64,000 nt of DNA, taken from assembly GCA_023512345.1 (NCBI GenBank), contig JAILZT010000009.1, positions 156,185 through 220,184 of the forward strand. Direction: 5' to 3'. The notes beneath the pieces are model-generated. The model was not told the origin of the DNA. It was given only the letters and a program-made list of their open reading frames with translations, and searched no databases. The translations under genes were made by a program, and so were the position numbers. This DNA is from Paenibacillus sp. (GTDB lineage Bacteria > Bacillota > Bacilli > Paenibacillales > Paenibacillaceae). Shown one piece after another: positions 16,656 through 25,535 of the stretch. Position 1 is the first letter of the stretch. Every line of letters starts with the position of its first letter.

Positions 16656-18965
16656 TTATACCGGAACAACTCTGCTGTCCTTTTCCATAGGAGAGCTGCA
16701 GAGCGGGCACGGTTTGGCAGATAGATGATCCTCGGCCCCGCCAGCTTTCACGCGAGTCCAGCCGGGGCAGCTTTTACCTGTACATTTCCAGACCGGTACG
16801 GTGTGGGTTCTTACCGCTGTTGTTGTTCTGCTGGTTGGCAGTGACTTTGCTGTAACGGTGACGCTTCTAGAGGCAGGAGCCCCCGAAGTTGAATAAGAAG
16901 AGGCAGACCGGAAGGCTGACAGCATGAAGCGGGAGACGTCTGCTTTTTTGCCGCGATGCTGGGCCGGTGAGCTGATAAAGAGTTCTTCCTTTGCCCTCGT
17001 AACAGCCACATATGCCAATCTTCGTTCTTCCTCAAGCGCTGCCATACCCGCCGCTCCATTGCCAGGGGCAGCGATCTTCCGATCCTTCAATCGATCCCCC
17101 TCCAGCGCCGAGCTATGCGGCAGAATGCCTTCGGAGGCCCCGATTAAAAACACCACCGGAAACTCCAGCCCCTTCGATTTGTGAATCGTCATCAGCGCAA
17201 TTCGGTTTCCCTGTTCTTTGGTTCCCGGCTGACGGTGATGTTCATTACGTTCCGTAATATTCTCAATAAAATCCAGGAAGGCCGGGATGCTGTCGAACCG
17301 CTCTGCTGAAGTTACTAGCTCGTCCAGCATTTCCTTTAACGTCTCCCTATGCAATGTGGCCTGATTGCGTTCGTTAGCCTCGATGAAATAATCATAAAAT
17401 TGCGAGCGTATTTGGCGTATAGCTTGTACTGGTGTAAGCTCCCGCAGGTTTCGAATCAGATCGAGCCGTTCTCTAAGCTTGACGCCTTTGAAATCCTCCA
17501 TGCCAGGCATCGACATTAGGTGAATCAGCGGTCCTTGCTTTGGCTGAATGGCTTCCATATTACGGATGTGGTTCATGCCTTTTTCCCGATTCATGTACAG
17601 CGTGGGCAGAATATTCTCAATCGCTGCGAAATTCCGACGATTCACCGTAAGCCGTAAATGATCTACTACGGGAGAGATCAGCCAATGCTCATAGAGCAAC
17701 TGGCCTTCGCCATAATCGATATAGGGGATGTCCCGCAGAAGCAGCAGCTCAAGAAGGGCCCGATTACTGCTGGTCGACCGATACAACATGGCAAAATCCT
17801 TGTATTCCCGTTTGCCGCTATCGACTTCACGGACAATATGCTCCACCATTTGCGTAGCTTCCTCGTCTGCCGTTTGCGGGCGCATATATCGGGGTTGGCT
17901 CCCGCTGCCCTTGGCTGCTTGCAGCGTTTTGGAGCGCCGCCGCGTGTTATGACGGATAATGCCGTTCCCCAATCCGACAATCGCGGGACCGGAACGGTAA
18001 TTGATGTCGAGCGTAATCACTTTTGCTCCCGGGTACAGCTTCTCAAATTCCAAAATGAACTCGCTGCGCGCGCCGTTGAAGGAATAAATGGTCTGATCAT
18101 CGTCCCCGACAACCATGAGGTTATGCTGGGGATGAGCGATCATTTTGACTAATTCATATTGTAGAGCGTTCGTGTCCTGAAACTCATCGACCATTACATA
18201 TTGGTACCTCAGCTGCAGCTCTTGTAAAAGCACAGGCCGCTCCTGCAGCATTCGGTAGGCGATTAGGAGAACATCGTCGAAGTCGATTTTGAAATTTTCG
18301 AGTTTCCATTGCTCATAGATCTTCAGAATCTCCTTCATTTCCTTCTCTGCGGTTGTTAATTCTGGAAGATTGTCGAGTGTGCCCATGTTCATTTTGTGCG
18401 AGGAGAGCAGGGTAAGCAGCGTTTCTGGTGGATAAGCATCTTTAGGAAGCCCCAGCTCACGCATGATCTGCTTCAATAAAATATGCTGACGACGGGTTTC
18501 GCTGAAAATATCCTGCTGCAACCCCTGTCTGCGTAAGAAATACAAGAAAAAGGAATGGAACGTCCGGGCTTGTAGTGTGGCAGCGTCCCGTTCGCTCACC
18601 CCCGGCAGCAAGGCAATCCGTTCCCGCATCTCGGCCGCTGCCTTGTTGGAGAAGGTCAGCAAGAGCAGCTGGCTCGGTGAAATGCCGCGAACAGACAGCA
18701 AATAACCGGTTCTGCAGATCAGAACCGATGTTTTGCCGGAGCCTGCGCCTGCCAGAGTAAGCAGAGGCCCCTTATAATACCTTACAGCGGCAATTTGCGG
18801 CTGGTTAAGGAAAATTCCGCCTTCCTCTAACCTACGGAAATATGCAGAGTCTGCGTCCCCCGCCATCACCAGTTCCTTGCTGGTTCGGGCAGAAGCTATG
18901 GCAGCTTCCGGAATCCGCTCCCCTGTAGCGCCCAGAGGTATATTATGAAATAAAAGTTTGTTCAA
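16656..18965 (-). CDS. UvrD/PcrA-like superfamily 1 DNA helicase with C-terminal zinc-ribbon-like tail
   Basis: 769 aa from TTG 18965, preceded by GAAGGTGA at good spacing. An upstream ATG (19091) would add 42 residues unlike any helicase start and overlap the previous gene. Motifs: Q-motif LNQPQIAAVRY, Walker A AGAGSGKT (about 72-79), motif II VDEFQDTN, motif III GDDDQTIYSFNGA, motif IV DINYRSGPAIV, motif V TIHKSKGLEFPVVF, motif VI YVAVTRAKEEL. After a low-complexity Ser/Thr linker the C-terminus has four Cys (CTGKSCPGW and CPLC) that could bind zinc. It is a 3'-5' ATP-dependent translocase for repair or recombination; shorter between motifs than PcrA, hence a paralogue rather than PcrA itself. 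Confidence 0.9.
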   Translation of the reverse strand: MNKLLFHNIPLGATGERIPEAAIASARTSKELVMAGDADSAYFRRLEEGGIFLNQPQIAAVRYYKGPLLTLAGAGSGKTSVLICRTGYLLSVRGISPSQLLLLTFSNKAAAEMRERIALLPGVSERDAATLQARTFHSFFLYFLRRQGLQQDIFSETRRQHILLKQIMRELGLPKDAYPPETLLTLLSSHKMNMGTLDNLPELTTAEKEMKEILKIYEQWKLENFKIDFDDVLLIAYRMLQERPVLLQELQLRYQYVMVDEFQDTNALQYELVKMIAHPQHNLMVVGDDDQTIYSFNGARSEFILEFEKLYPGAKVITLDINYRSGPAIVGLGNGIIRHNTRRRSKTLQAAKGSGSQPRYMRPQTADEEATQMVEHIVREVDSGKREYKDFAMLYRSTSSNRALLELLLLRDIPYIDYGEGQLLYEHWLISPVVDHLRLTVNRRNFAAIENILPTLYMNREKGMNHIRNMEAIQPKQGPLIHLMSMPGMEDFKGVKLRERLDLIRNLRELTPVQAIRQIRSQFYDYFIEANERNQATLHRETLKEMLDELVTSAERFDSIPAFLDFIENITERNEHHRQPGTKEQGNRIALMTIHKSKGLEFPVVFLIGASEGILPHSSALEGDRLKDRKIAAPGNGAAGMAALEEERRLAYVAVTRAKEELFISSPAQHRGKKADVSRFMLSAFRSASSYSTSGAPASRSVTVTAKSLPTSRTTTAVRTHTVPVWKCTGKSCPGWTRVKAGGAEDHLSAKPCPLCSSPMEKDSRVVPV

Positions 18966-19078
18966 TAGATTCACCTTCGTTTGTTTCGATTGCGGTTTTG
19001 ACCAATCTACAATATACCATTCTGTGGCTATTGCTGCACAAGTAAAAAGTGTAAAAGAGTTACCAACCTCGGTCGCGC

Positions 19079-19414
19079 TTATAGGCGGCATGGGAATACC
19101 GATGTCCCTTGACGGACATCTTCCGTCAGATCATCTACAGAAATTAAGTTGCGTTCCGGTCCGAGCATAATACTGACATAGTATGATTCGCCGTGGGAAT
19201 CCTGGAGCACGATCTGGTAACCGTTCCCACCGAATAATGGATTGCATGTCGCTACAACCTTCAACGGATCATTTTCTGCATATTCCTTACGTACATAATC
19301 CATCCCAAGACTCCTAGCTGCTTGCCTATTCTGATGCTCTGAAATCAAGAAGTATACCGATGCAGATACAAGTAAGGTTACTAGGATCAACAAGACTAAA
19401 CGGTTTCTTTTCAT
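19079..19414 (-). CDS. Small membrane-anchored or secreted protein, unknown function
   Basis: 111 aa; ATG 19414 follows GGAGGGCAG. One N-terminal hydrophobic segment (about residues 5-24) with a basic start, then a soluble region of about 85 residues (MDYVRKEYAENDPLKVVATCNP, GYQIVLQDSHGESYYVSIMLGP). The pattern of a charged helix followed by three strands is PepSY-like, but I do not recognise a family. It lies upstream of the helicase gene on the same strand and may share its transcript. Confidence 0.65.
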   Translation of the reverse strand: MKRNRLVLLILVTLLVSASVYFLISEHQNRQAARSLGMDYVRKEYAENDPLKVVATCNPLFGGNGYQIVLQDSHGESYYVSIMLGPERNLISVDDLTEDVRQGTSVFPCRL

Positions 19415-19632
19415 CTGCCCTCCTGAATTTTTCGCCTTAGCTTACATAATAATACAATAAAATTTATTCTTCAGTTTCTAAAAAAGAATTAAATATATTT
19501 ACGGCTCTTTCTCGAAATCAGTGCTTGATTCCGTTTGTGTTACGGTAACAGTAACGATTTCGACCTAACTTCGCCTGTTGTTTCACCGAGTTTGGGGCAA
19601 CTAAACCTTACAGGTAGCCGACTCGGGGTTGC

Positions 19633-19660
19633 GGACCCGTTCTTCCGGACCCGTTCTTCC
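19633..19660. repeat. 14-bp direct tandem duplication
   Basis: GGACCCGTTCTTCC is present twice with no gap in a gene-free region. Confidence 0.9.
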
Positions 19661-19668
19661 GATTTCAC

Positions 19669-19858
19669 GAATTAGAGGGAAAAACACCCGCTATTACCGA
19701 CCAAAACACCTTTATTTTGAGATTAAAGGGAAAATATCCCTCTAATCTTGCCCATACCGCCCCAAAAGAGGTATATCCTCAAAATTAGCGGGCGAAATTC
19801 CCTCTAATTGCCCAAAAGGGGTGGCTAGCGTGGAAATAGAGGGAGAAAATACCTCTAT
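19669..19858. repeat. Cluster of AGAGGGA / TCCCTCT inverted repeats
   Basis: The 7-mer or a one-base variant occurs about six times in alternating orientation. The best pair, AGATTAAAGGGA and TCCCTCTAATCT (19720-19731 with 19737-19748), makes a 12-bp stem with one mismatch. No U tract follows. It looks like an intergenic repeat family rather than terminators. Confidence 0.6.
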
Positions 19859-19977
19859 GCGGTGTACCGGCGGCTTTCTGTCCTTCCCGTCACCAGTTAA
19901 GCTCTGAATTTGGTGTTGAGCCATATTTACGTAGGCCTATCAGTAAAGGTGTTGATTTCTGATGTGAAATGAATTAT

Positions 19978-20088
19978 ATTATCATTATCGATAATGATAA
20001 TAGTGATAGTGATAGTGATAGTGATAGTGATAGTGATAGTGATAGTGATAGTGATAGTGATAGTGATAGTGATAGTGATAATGATAAT
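19978..20088. repeat. 24-bp palindrome plus (GATAGT)12 hexamer array
   Basis: A perfect palindrome made of ATTATC twice then GATAAT twice (19978-20001) is followed by AGT, twelve exact GATAGT copies (20005-20076) and two GATAAT copies (20077-20088). The array ends 4 bp before the GGAGGG ribosome site of the winged-helix gene at 20106, so changes in copy number would alter its promoter spacing or leader. Confidence 0.95.
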
Positions 20089-20105
20089 AATGGAGGGATA
20101 AAGAT

Positions 20106-20699
20106 ATGCGGGATTCAAAAGCCGACCTGATCCTGCATCCCATTCGGATGCGTATCATTCAATCCCTAGCCATGGGAGGGCAGCGGACTACACAGCAGTT
20201 GGTTAGAGAACTGGAGGATATCCCGCAGGCGACGATGTACCGTCATTTGAACAAGCTGCTGAAAGCTGGAATCCTGCTGGTGGCAGAGGAGAATAAAGTG
20301 CGTGGTACCCTAGAGAAGGTATATTACCTTGCACAGGGTGGTGAGGATCTAACGCCACCCGATGTTACCGAGCATTCCTCGGGTGAACATATGACATTAT
20401 TTCTAAAGTTTATCTCTTCGCTTATTGGTGATTTCAGTCAATATGTGCGTCAGGAGCATTATGACATGCGTCAGGACGGCATTTCTTTCAGGCAGCTGCA
20501 TCTTCATCTGAATGATGAGGAATATGCAGCATTACTGGGAGAACTTCGCCAGTCCATGCAGAAATACGCAGGAAATGAGGCCGGAGGCACACGGCGCAGA
20601 CGTATGATTTCTACCATCGTGATTCCTGAAGTCCAGGCAGATCAAGAGGATAATATGAAAAGTGAGGCGAGTGACGATGACATTGACGCAGGAGAATAA
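20106..20699 (+). CDS. Winged-helix (ArsR-like) transcriptional regulator
   Basis: 197 aa; ATG 20106 follows GGAGGG at 8-base spacing. The N-terminal 85 residues form a winged helix (LILHPIRMRIIQSLAMGG, RELEDIPQATMYRHLNKLLKAG, then a wing with KVRGTLEKVYYL). The C-terminal half is helical (FLKFISSLIGDFSQYV) and ends in an acidic Asp/Glu tail (DDDIDAGE). Family members of this helix-turn-helix type often control a neighbouring membrane gene. Here the membrane gene overlaps its end by 23 bp, strongly suggesting a regulator plus effector pair. The hexamer array in front of it may make its expression variable. Confidence 0.85.
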   Translation: MRDSKADLILHPIRMRIIQSLAMGGQRTTQQLVRELEDIPQATMYRHLNKLLKAGILLVAEENKVRGTLEKVYYLAQGGEDLTPPDVTEHSSGEHMTLFLKFISSLIGDFSQYVRQEHYDMRQDGISFRQLHLHLNDEEYAALLGELRQSMQKYAGNEAGGTRRRRMISTIVIPEVQADQEDNMKSEASDDDIDAGE

Positions 20700-21390
20700 A
20701 CACGTCGAAGTTCAGGAAACAACCGACCCATTCGCAGGGGTGTCACAAAGAGCATTGAAATTTCTGCCCTTGTATCTCTTGGTTCCGATCCTTTATTGGA
20801 TTATTTTTAAAACCATGGGTTATGAGCTGAATTGGACGGGTTTTGCTCTTGGGGCGCTTGGATGGACCGTTGCCCTTTTTCTACGGGGACCTCTTAGTCT
20901 GCTGGTTCAGAAATGGCCAGTCGAAAGAGCTAAGAATGTAATTGTTAGCAGTTCAGGAGTTTTGGAGGAAGGAGTTCGCGTAATACTGCTAGTCCTTACC
21001 TCCGTATCCTTCAGTTGGGCACAATCGGTGGGACAGGGCTGGGCGGCAATTGAAGTCTTGTTCGTGATTATTAACGTCATTATGATCACTGTCCTCATTA
21101 AACGTACGGATGAGAAAGCCATGCAAGCCAAGGAAATGCTTCAGACGCAGGGCCATATTCAGGCTAGCCCGCTGTGGGGAATACTGGAGCGTATTTGGGC
21201 ATCTGCTTTTCATATTGGAGCCACACTGGTTATAGCACATAATGCGTGGCTCGTCCTGCTGATGATTCCCCTGCACAGTGGACTGAATTTAATTGCTGTC
21301 CGCATGGCCAAAGGTTCTATACTCCGAACAAATATGTTGGTTGCAGCGGTTGGGCTGATTACACTGGCCATTGGGGTATTAATTTTTTAG
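20677..21390 (+). CDS. YhfC-like integral membrane protein, putative intramembrane protease
   Basis: 237 aa from ATG 20677, with GAGG 9 bases upstream; an in-frame GTG at 20662 is less likely. Six or seven membrane segments. Inside them are polar motifs in the order seen in the YhfC family of putative intramembrane proteases: GVLEEGVR (EExxR), GQGWAAIE (GxGxxxE) and ERIWASAFHIG (ER...FHI). The assignment rests on these motifs and is not certain. It is co-translated with the winged-helix regulator and stops immediately next to the convergent HAD gene. If active, it might cleave a membrane-bound regulator or peptide. Confidence 0.65.
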   Translation: MTLTQENKHVEVQETTDPFAGVSQRALKFLPLYLLVPILYWIIFKTMGYELNWTGFALGALGWTVALFLRGPLSLLVQKWPVERAKNVIVSSSGVLEEGVRVILLVLTSVSFSWAQSVGQGWAAIEVLFVIINVIMITVLIKRTDEKAMQAKEMLQTQGHIQASPLWGILERIWASAFHIGATLVIAHNAWLVLLMIPLHSGLNLIAVRMAKGSILRTNMLVAAVGLITLAIGVLIF

Positions 21391-22254
21391 TTATACTTTA
21401 TTCAATAAATGCCGGATTCCTTCTGCCACCCCGTCCTCATCGTTACTGAAGGTGATATAATCACTCGTTTCTTTGAGGAGGGGTGCGGCGTTAGCCATAG
21501 CAATTCGGTAGCCCGCTACTTCGAACATAGGAAGGTCATTGTAGCTATCGCCCATTACGGCTACCTTATCCATAGGTATTCCGAAATGTGAGGCAAGTAA
21601 AGTTACACCGTTACCTTTTGTAGCCTCATGATGATTAATTTCAAGGTTATTCTCATGTGATGCCGTAATAATCAGACCGGGAATCGAGGCAAACCGGGTG
21701 GATGCTTCTTTCAGCAGGTCGACATTAAGGGAGAAAGCCAAGGCTTTAAAAATGACGTTCTCTTCTTTATCCCATACCTCCTCCATACGCTCCACGTAGG
21801 TTACCGCAGCCTGCTGGAATTGCTTCTCTACCAAAAGCTTAACAATCCATCTTACGTTCTCCGGCACTTCGCCTTCCTCCATAGATGCCAACTTCTCCAA
21901 TCGTACCCTCTTATTTAACTCCACATATACGTTGTCTTCCGTGTAGATTTCATAATACAGCTCCGGAATTTCATTCATCCAACGAAGAACAGGAATAAGA
22001 TCCTCTTTATCCAGCGGTCTGCTGGCTACAATCATTCCCCCCGGCATTGTTACCGCTGCTCCATTAAGACTAACTACAGGACATTCCAAATCAGCAAGCC
22101 GCAGCTGTCTTTCGGCATCCATATAAGAGCGTCCCGAAGCGATAGCTACAATGTGTCCAAGACTTTGGGCGCGAAGAATAGCTTCGCGGTTCCCCGGACT
22201 TATAACGCCGTCTTCGTTCAATAATGTTCCATCCATATCTAACGCAATCAGCAT
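21391..22254 (-). CDS. Cof-type HAD-IIB phosphatase
   Basis: 287 aa from ATG 22254 (AAGGAG ribosome site); the longer reading frame to 22335 adds 27 non-conserved residues. Motif I is ALDMDGTLLN with both Asp, motif II VAIASGRS, motif III Lys in HHEATKGNGV, motif IV GDSYNDLPM. The large C2-type cap lies between about residues 80 and 200. These enzymes dephosphorylate sugar phosphates, flavin or cofactor phosphates with low specificity; the in vivo substrate is unknown. Convergent with the YhfC-like gene with no gap. Confidence 0.92.
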   Translation of the reverse strand: MLIALDMDGTLLNEDGVISPGNREAILRAQSLGHIVAIASGRSYMDAERQLRLADLECPVVSLNGAAVTMPGGMIVASRPLDKEDLIPVLRWMNEIPELYYEIYTEDNVYVELNKRVRLEKLASMEEGEVPENVRWIVKLLVEKQFQQAAVTYVERMEEVWDKEENVIFKALAFSLNVDLLKEASTRFASIPGLIITASHENNLEINHHEATKGNGVTLLASHFGIPMDKVAVMGDSYNDLPMFEVAGYRIAMANAAPLLKETSDYITFSNDEDGVAEGIRHLLNKV

Positions 22255-22456
22255 ATTGTATGATCTCCTTCTTATGCATAGTATTTCTTGAAAAGGTTGT
22301 GAAACTGTTTTCTGTATCTTATCATTATTTTGCACATTTTCAGAATAGAGATTGTTCGTGGTACAATAATGAGAAAATCCTGGCGTCGAACCCTAATAGT
22401 GGTTTTCACCTGGGAAGTACCACATAAGCTGTAATATGTAAGGGGGCTTTGTAATC

Positions 22457-23698
22457 ATGAGATCCAAAAATTTGGCTACCATTTCACTCGCTATCATGGC
22501 GTGTGGTTTTCTGTTCACCTTATTTTTACCGGAAAATGTAGCCGTACTCCTGCTTAGAGGGGGCTTTGAGGCGGGGCTTGTAGGGGGGATAGCCGACTGG
22601 TTTGCTGTAACTGCACTATTTCGTCATCCTATGGGGCTGCCCATTCCGCATACATCCCTGTTGCTGAAAAACCGTGATAAGATCATTCAATCTCTGATCT
22701 CGGCGATGGAGAACGAACTGCTGAACAAGGAGAGTATTGAGAACAAGCTGCGTAAAATTAATATTGTCTCCAAGGGAGCGGGCTTATTAACCAAGTCGTT
22801 TCGCAGAAAAAAAGCTCGAGCTGAAATTCTGGAGCAAATCAGTGGAATTGTACTGCATATTCCATTGCAAAAGGTTGTTCCTCATTTGAAATCTACATTG
22901 GTAGGCTATATTCAAGAAGCTGATCTGAGTACAGCGGCGGATAGTGTAGCAACTAGGCTTATGAACGATGGAAAAGATGTAGCAGCACTTGATTACGCGC
23001 TGGAGCAGGTGTCTGTATGGGGCAGCCGAACAGAGACGCGGGCGATGCTGGGCAAAATTGCAAGTCAAAAACTAGCTGAAGTTAAACTAGGTGGACTTAA
23101 GGGCATGGCGTTTCAAGCCTTCGTCGGGTTTATGGATGAGGAGATGCTGGGTGAGATGCTGCAAGGGATGCTGGTGTCTGGTATTCGAGATTTTCAGGAG
23201 GAAGACAGTCCATATCGTGAGGGAATTATCCAGGAGATCCGAGTGGCATTATTTCAGCTTGTGAGTGACGAGAAAAAAGTGGCGTCCTTGAAGGATTGGG
23301 CGGTGCAGGAGCTTCAAAGTGAGGCAGCGACTGAATTTATCAATGCCCGTTTGGAAGATATTCGAATGAAAGCCGTAGAGATGTTGAAAGAGGATCAGGC
23401 GAAGGGTGGCCGCAAGCTGTTTACGCTTTATGCCATGCTCGTACGCCGTATCAGCAAAGAGCAGGATTGGATTCAAGGCTGGGAAGAGCGGATTCGGGCT
23501 TCGCTAATCGGATTTGTAGGGAAGAATCATTATCGGATTGGGGTTCTTGTCAAAGAGAATCTGGAGCAGATGGATGATGCCAGTCTCGTTAATATGCTTG
23601 AGGATAAGGTAGGTAATGATCTGCAGTGGATTCGTGTGAATGGTGCACTGTGTGGCTTTGTTGTCGGTCTAGTCCTTACCGTAATTCAATTTATGTAA
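22457..23698 (+). CDS. DUF445 family membrane-anchored protein
   Basis: 413 aa. N-terminal membrane segment (about 7-25) and the conserved DUF445 start (GGFEAGLVGGIADWFAVTAL, RHPMGLPIPHT). A long, charged, helical middle of about 330 residues follows, and the protein ends with a second membrane segment (GFVVGLVLTVIQFM). Both ends in the membrane make a loop-like topology with the helical body probably in the cytoplasm. Function unknown across the family (B. subtilis YheB is a member). Single gene ended by a strong terminator. ATG 22457 follows AAGGGGG. Confidence 0.88.
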   Translation: MRSKNLATISLAIMACGFLFTLFLPENVAVLLLRGGFEAGLVGGIADWFAVTALFRHPMGLPIPHTSLLLKNRDKIIQSLISAMENELLNKESIENKLRKINIVSKGAGLLTKSFRRKKARAEILEQISGIVLHIPLQKVVPHLKSTLVGYIQEADLSTAADSVATRLMNDGKDVAALDYALEQVSVWGSRTETRAMLGKIASQKLAEVKLGGLKGMAFQAFVGFMDEEMLGEMLQGMLVSGIRDFQEEDSPYREGIIQEIRVALFQLVSDEKKVASLKDWAVQELQSEAATEFINARLEDIRMKAVEMLKEDQAKGGRKLFTLYAMLVRRISKEQDWIQGWEERIRASLIGFVGKNHYRIGVLVKENLEQMDDASLVNMLEDKVGNDLQWIRVNGALCGFVVGLVLTVIQFM

Positions 23699-23702
23699 AA
23701 AA

Positions 23703-23769
23703 TAAAAGCAGTGAAGACTGCCGCTTGGGGAGGAATGCCCTGCCTGCGGTTGGTTTCACTGCTTTTTTT
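23703..23769. terminator. Bidirectional terminator between DUF445 gene and P-II gene
   Basis: Stem AAAGCAGTGAA / TTTCACTGCTTT with an internally paired loop, A run before and TTTTTTT after. It can serve both convergent genes. Confidence 0.85.
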
Positions 23770-23776
23770 GTCTTGA

Positions 23777-24103
23777 TTATAGCTGATTTTTGCCGTTGCT
23801 TATCGTATAGGCCTCATGAACCGGCAGGACGAATATTTTGCCATCTCCGAAGGATCCATTATCACCAGTCCTAGCTGTTCTCATAATAATACTAAGTACA
23901 TCCTCTTTCTCATCATCATTAATAACGATCATAAGGAGTTTCTTGGAGATTTGATTGTAATGATTCGTACCCACCTGAATGCCCTTTTGTTTGCCGCGTC
24001 CTAATAGATCCATCTTGCTGATGGAGGGAAAGCCGGCAAGCATAAGCTCAGCCATAACTTCATCTGCTTTTTCCGGTCGTACAATTGCCTTGATCATTAA
24101 CAT
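23777..24103 (-). CDS. P-II family nitrogen regulatory protein
   Basis: 108 aa, slightly short of the usual 112. Starts MLMIKAIVRPEKADEVMAEL, with the conserved B-loop region TARTGDNGSFGDGKIFVLPV near residues 80-98. The T-loop (LGRGKQKGIQVGTNHYNQISKKL) is shorter than in enteric GlnB and lacks the context of the uridylylated Tyr51, closer to the NifI-type branch. P-II trimers bind ATP/ADP and 2-oxoglutarate and control ammonium channels or enzymes. Normally encoded with amtB or nif genes, here it stands alone. ATG 24103 follows AAGGGTGG. The 195-bp gap upstream shows no gene. Confidence 0.9.
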   Translation of the reverse strand: MLMIKAIVRPEKADEVMAELMLAGFPSISKMDLLGRGKQKGIQVGTNHYNQISKKLLMIVINDDEKEDVLSIIMRTARTGDNGSFGDGKIFVLPVHEAYTISNGKNQL

Positions 24104-24298
24104 TATAATCCACCCTTTCTACGACGAATAATGTGTAGGGATATTGCCCAATTCATGGTAGCAGGATGAAAAATATTTGATATTGTGGCAACGCTTCCAA
24201 TATAAGTGTAAGTTTTTTCAAGTATGATTCCAGTGAATAACCGCACAAAATCCTTTTTACACATTGTCGCATAAAAGGGCTAAACGAGGAGCAGCGTT

Positions 24299-25420
24299 TT
24301 ACTTAGGCTCCTCCTGATCAATTGGGATTAAACTCTGGTACACGCTCTCCAGACGGGCGGCCGTATGCTGCCATTCGAAGGCTTCCAGCGCATCCTTCCG
24401 TCCTTGGGAGCCCATGCTCACCACAAGCTTTGGGTTACGACCCAAAATCAGCAGATATCTGGAGAAAGACAGCGCCTCCCGGTAACGGTCCACAAGATAT
24501 CCATGTACACCGGATACGATGATTTCACGAATACCGCCATTATTGGATGCGATGACAGGCAGACCGGAGGCCATAGCTTCTACATTGACCAGACCAAAGG
24601 ATTCGTGACGCTGGGAGGGGCAAACGAAGCAATCAGCAGTTTGATATACCTGGTGAATCTCCTCATGGGTTACATTTCCCAGAAAAGTGGCTGATACGCC
24701 AAGTCGCTTCGCAAGTCTCTTCAAACGCCTGATATACAGCGGTTTGCCTCTGCCAACGATAAGGAGGTGGATGGGCATGCGTCTCCTAAGAGCGTAGACT
24801 GCCCGAATGATAACGTGAACCCCTTTACGTGGAATTACACGTCCAACAAATAACACAGTAAAGGTAGTCTGCGGTACCCGATATACACGGCGAAGCCGGC
24901 GCCGCTCTTCTATGGATGGAGGGACGAAACGCTCCAGATCTGCTCCAAGTGGAACAATACGTATGGCCTCAGCCCGGCTCGGGAAACGCCGGGTCAGCCT
25001 CTGCTGCAAGGAACGGCTATTGGCGATAATCAGATCAGCCTGATTTAGATAGCCTAGTGTTGATCGGGATTGCGGCACAAAGGTAAGAGAATGCAGAAAT
25101 AGAACTACTGGTGTCTGTGGAGTTGCTCTACGGACAGCCGCCATGAGGCGTGGACGATTATCAACCTGAATCAGATCAAATGATCCTTCCCTAATATAAT
25201 TTAGTACCTCCTCGAAATAGCGGGACGGGCTATCCGCAGGCAAACGGATGATGTTCACGAGATCTAGCTCATCAGAATGAGCCAAACCCTGCAGCCTACG
25301 GCTTATAACGGTAACTGTATGCCGTAGTGCTAGTTGCTTGGCAATCGCCAGAATGCAAATTTCTACCGAATTGTTCCCCGGGACGGTAAATTGCTCCGGA
25401 GCGATGATACAAATATGCAT
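24299..25420 (-). CDS. Family 4 glycosyltransferase (CotSA-like)
   Basis: 373 aa, GT-B fold. N-terminal acceptor domain (MHICIIAPEQFTVPGNNSVE), C-terminal Rossmann domain with VLFVGRVIPRKGVH, the donor-binding RHESFGLVNVEAMASGLPVI with the EX7E pair, and GGIREIIV. Unusually rich in Arg. It most resembles the spore-coat-associated glycosyltransferases of Bacillus (CotSA/YtcC type), but that is a similarity judgement from memory. Cytoplasmic enzyme; donor and acceptor unknown. ATG 25420 follows GGGGAGG. It lies downstream of the secreted coiled-coil gene in the same direction. Confidence 0.85.
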   Translation of the reverse strand: MHICIIAPEQFTVPGNNSVEICILAIAKQLALRHTVTVISRRLQGLAHSDELDLVNIIRLPADSPSRYFEEVLNYIREGSFDLIQVDNRPRLMAAVRRATPQTPVVLFLHSLTFVPQSRSTLGYLNQADLIIANSRSLQQRLTRRFPSRAEAIRIVPLGADLERFVPPSIEERRRLRRVYRVPQTTFTVLFVGRVIPRKGVHVIIRAVYALRRRMPIHLLIVGRGKPLYIRRLKRLAKRLGVSATFLGNVTHEEIHQVYQTADCFVCPSQRHESFGLVNVEAMASGLPVIASNNGGIREIIVSGVHGYLVDRYREALSFSRYLLILGRNPKLVVSMGSQGRKDALEAFEWQHTAARLESVYQSLIPIDQEEPK

Positions 25421-25535
25421 GGTTCATGCCTCCCCTGATTGCCCCTTAATAAGGCTCTTTTTGTACCATATGCAGAGCGATAGGCAGGAGATACTCCTTT
25501 AGAGCGGAGTTGTAATCGTTTGGGGATACTGAGTA

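Larger units (their letters stand above)
19415..20104. other. 690-bp gene-free, repeat-rich region
   Basis: No supportable coding sequence. It holds a 14-bp tandem duplication (19633-19660), a cluster of AGAGGGA/TCCCTCT inverted motifs (about 19669-19858), a 24-bp perfect palindrome (19978-20001) and a (GATAGT)12 array (20005-20076). An apparent reading frame across the array on the minus strand encodes only Ile-Thr repeats and is an artefact. Confidence 0.8.

Noticed and set aside
18966..19091. 42-residue N-terminal extension of the UvrD-like helicase
   Set aside because: It does not resemble helicase starts, and a TTG with a good ribosome site begins right before the conserved region.
19978..20001. 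Fur box at the palindrome before the hexamer array
   Set aside because: The GATAAT half-sites are arranged tail-outward (ATTATC ATTATC GATAAT GATAAT), not in the forward-forward-reverse order of a real Fur box.
19927..20118. Minus-strand reading frame encoding Ile-Thr repeats
   Set aside because: It is a by-product of the GATAGT hexamer array and has no ribosome site or normal composition.
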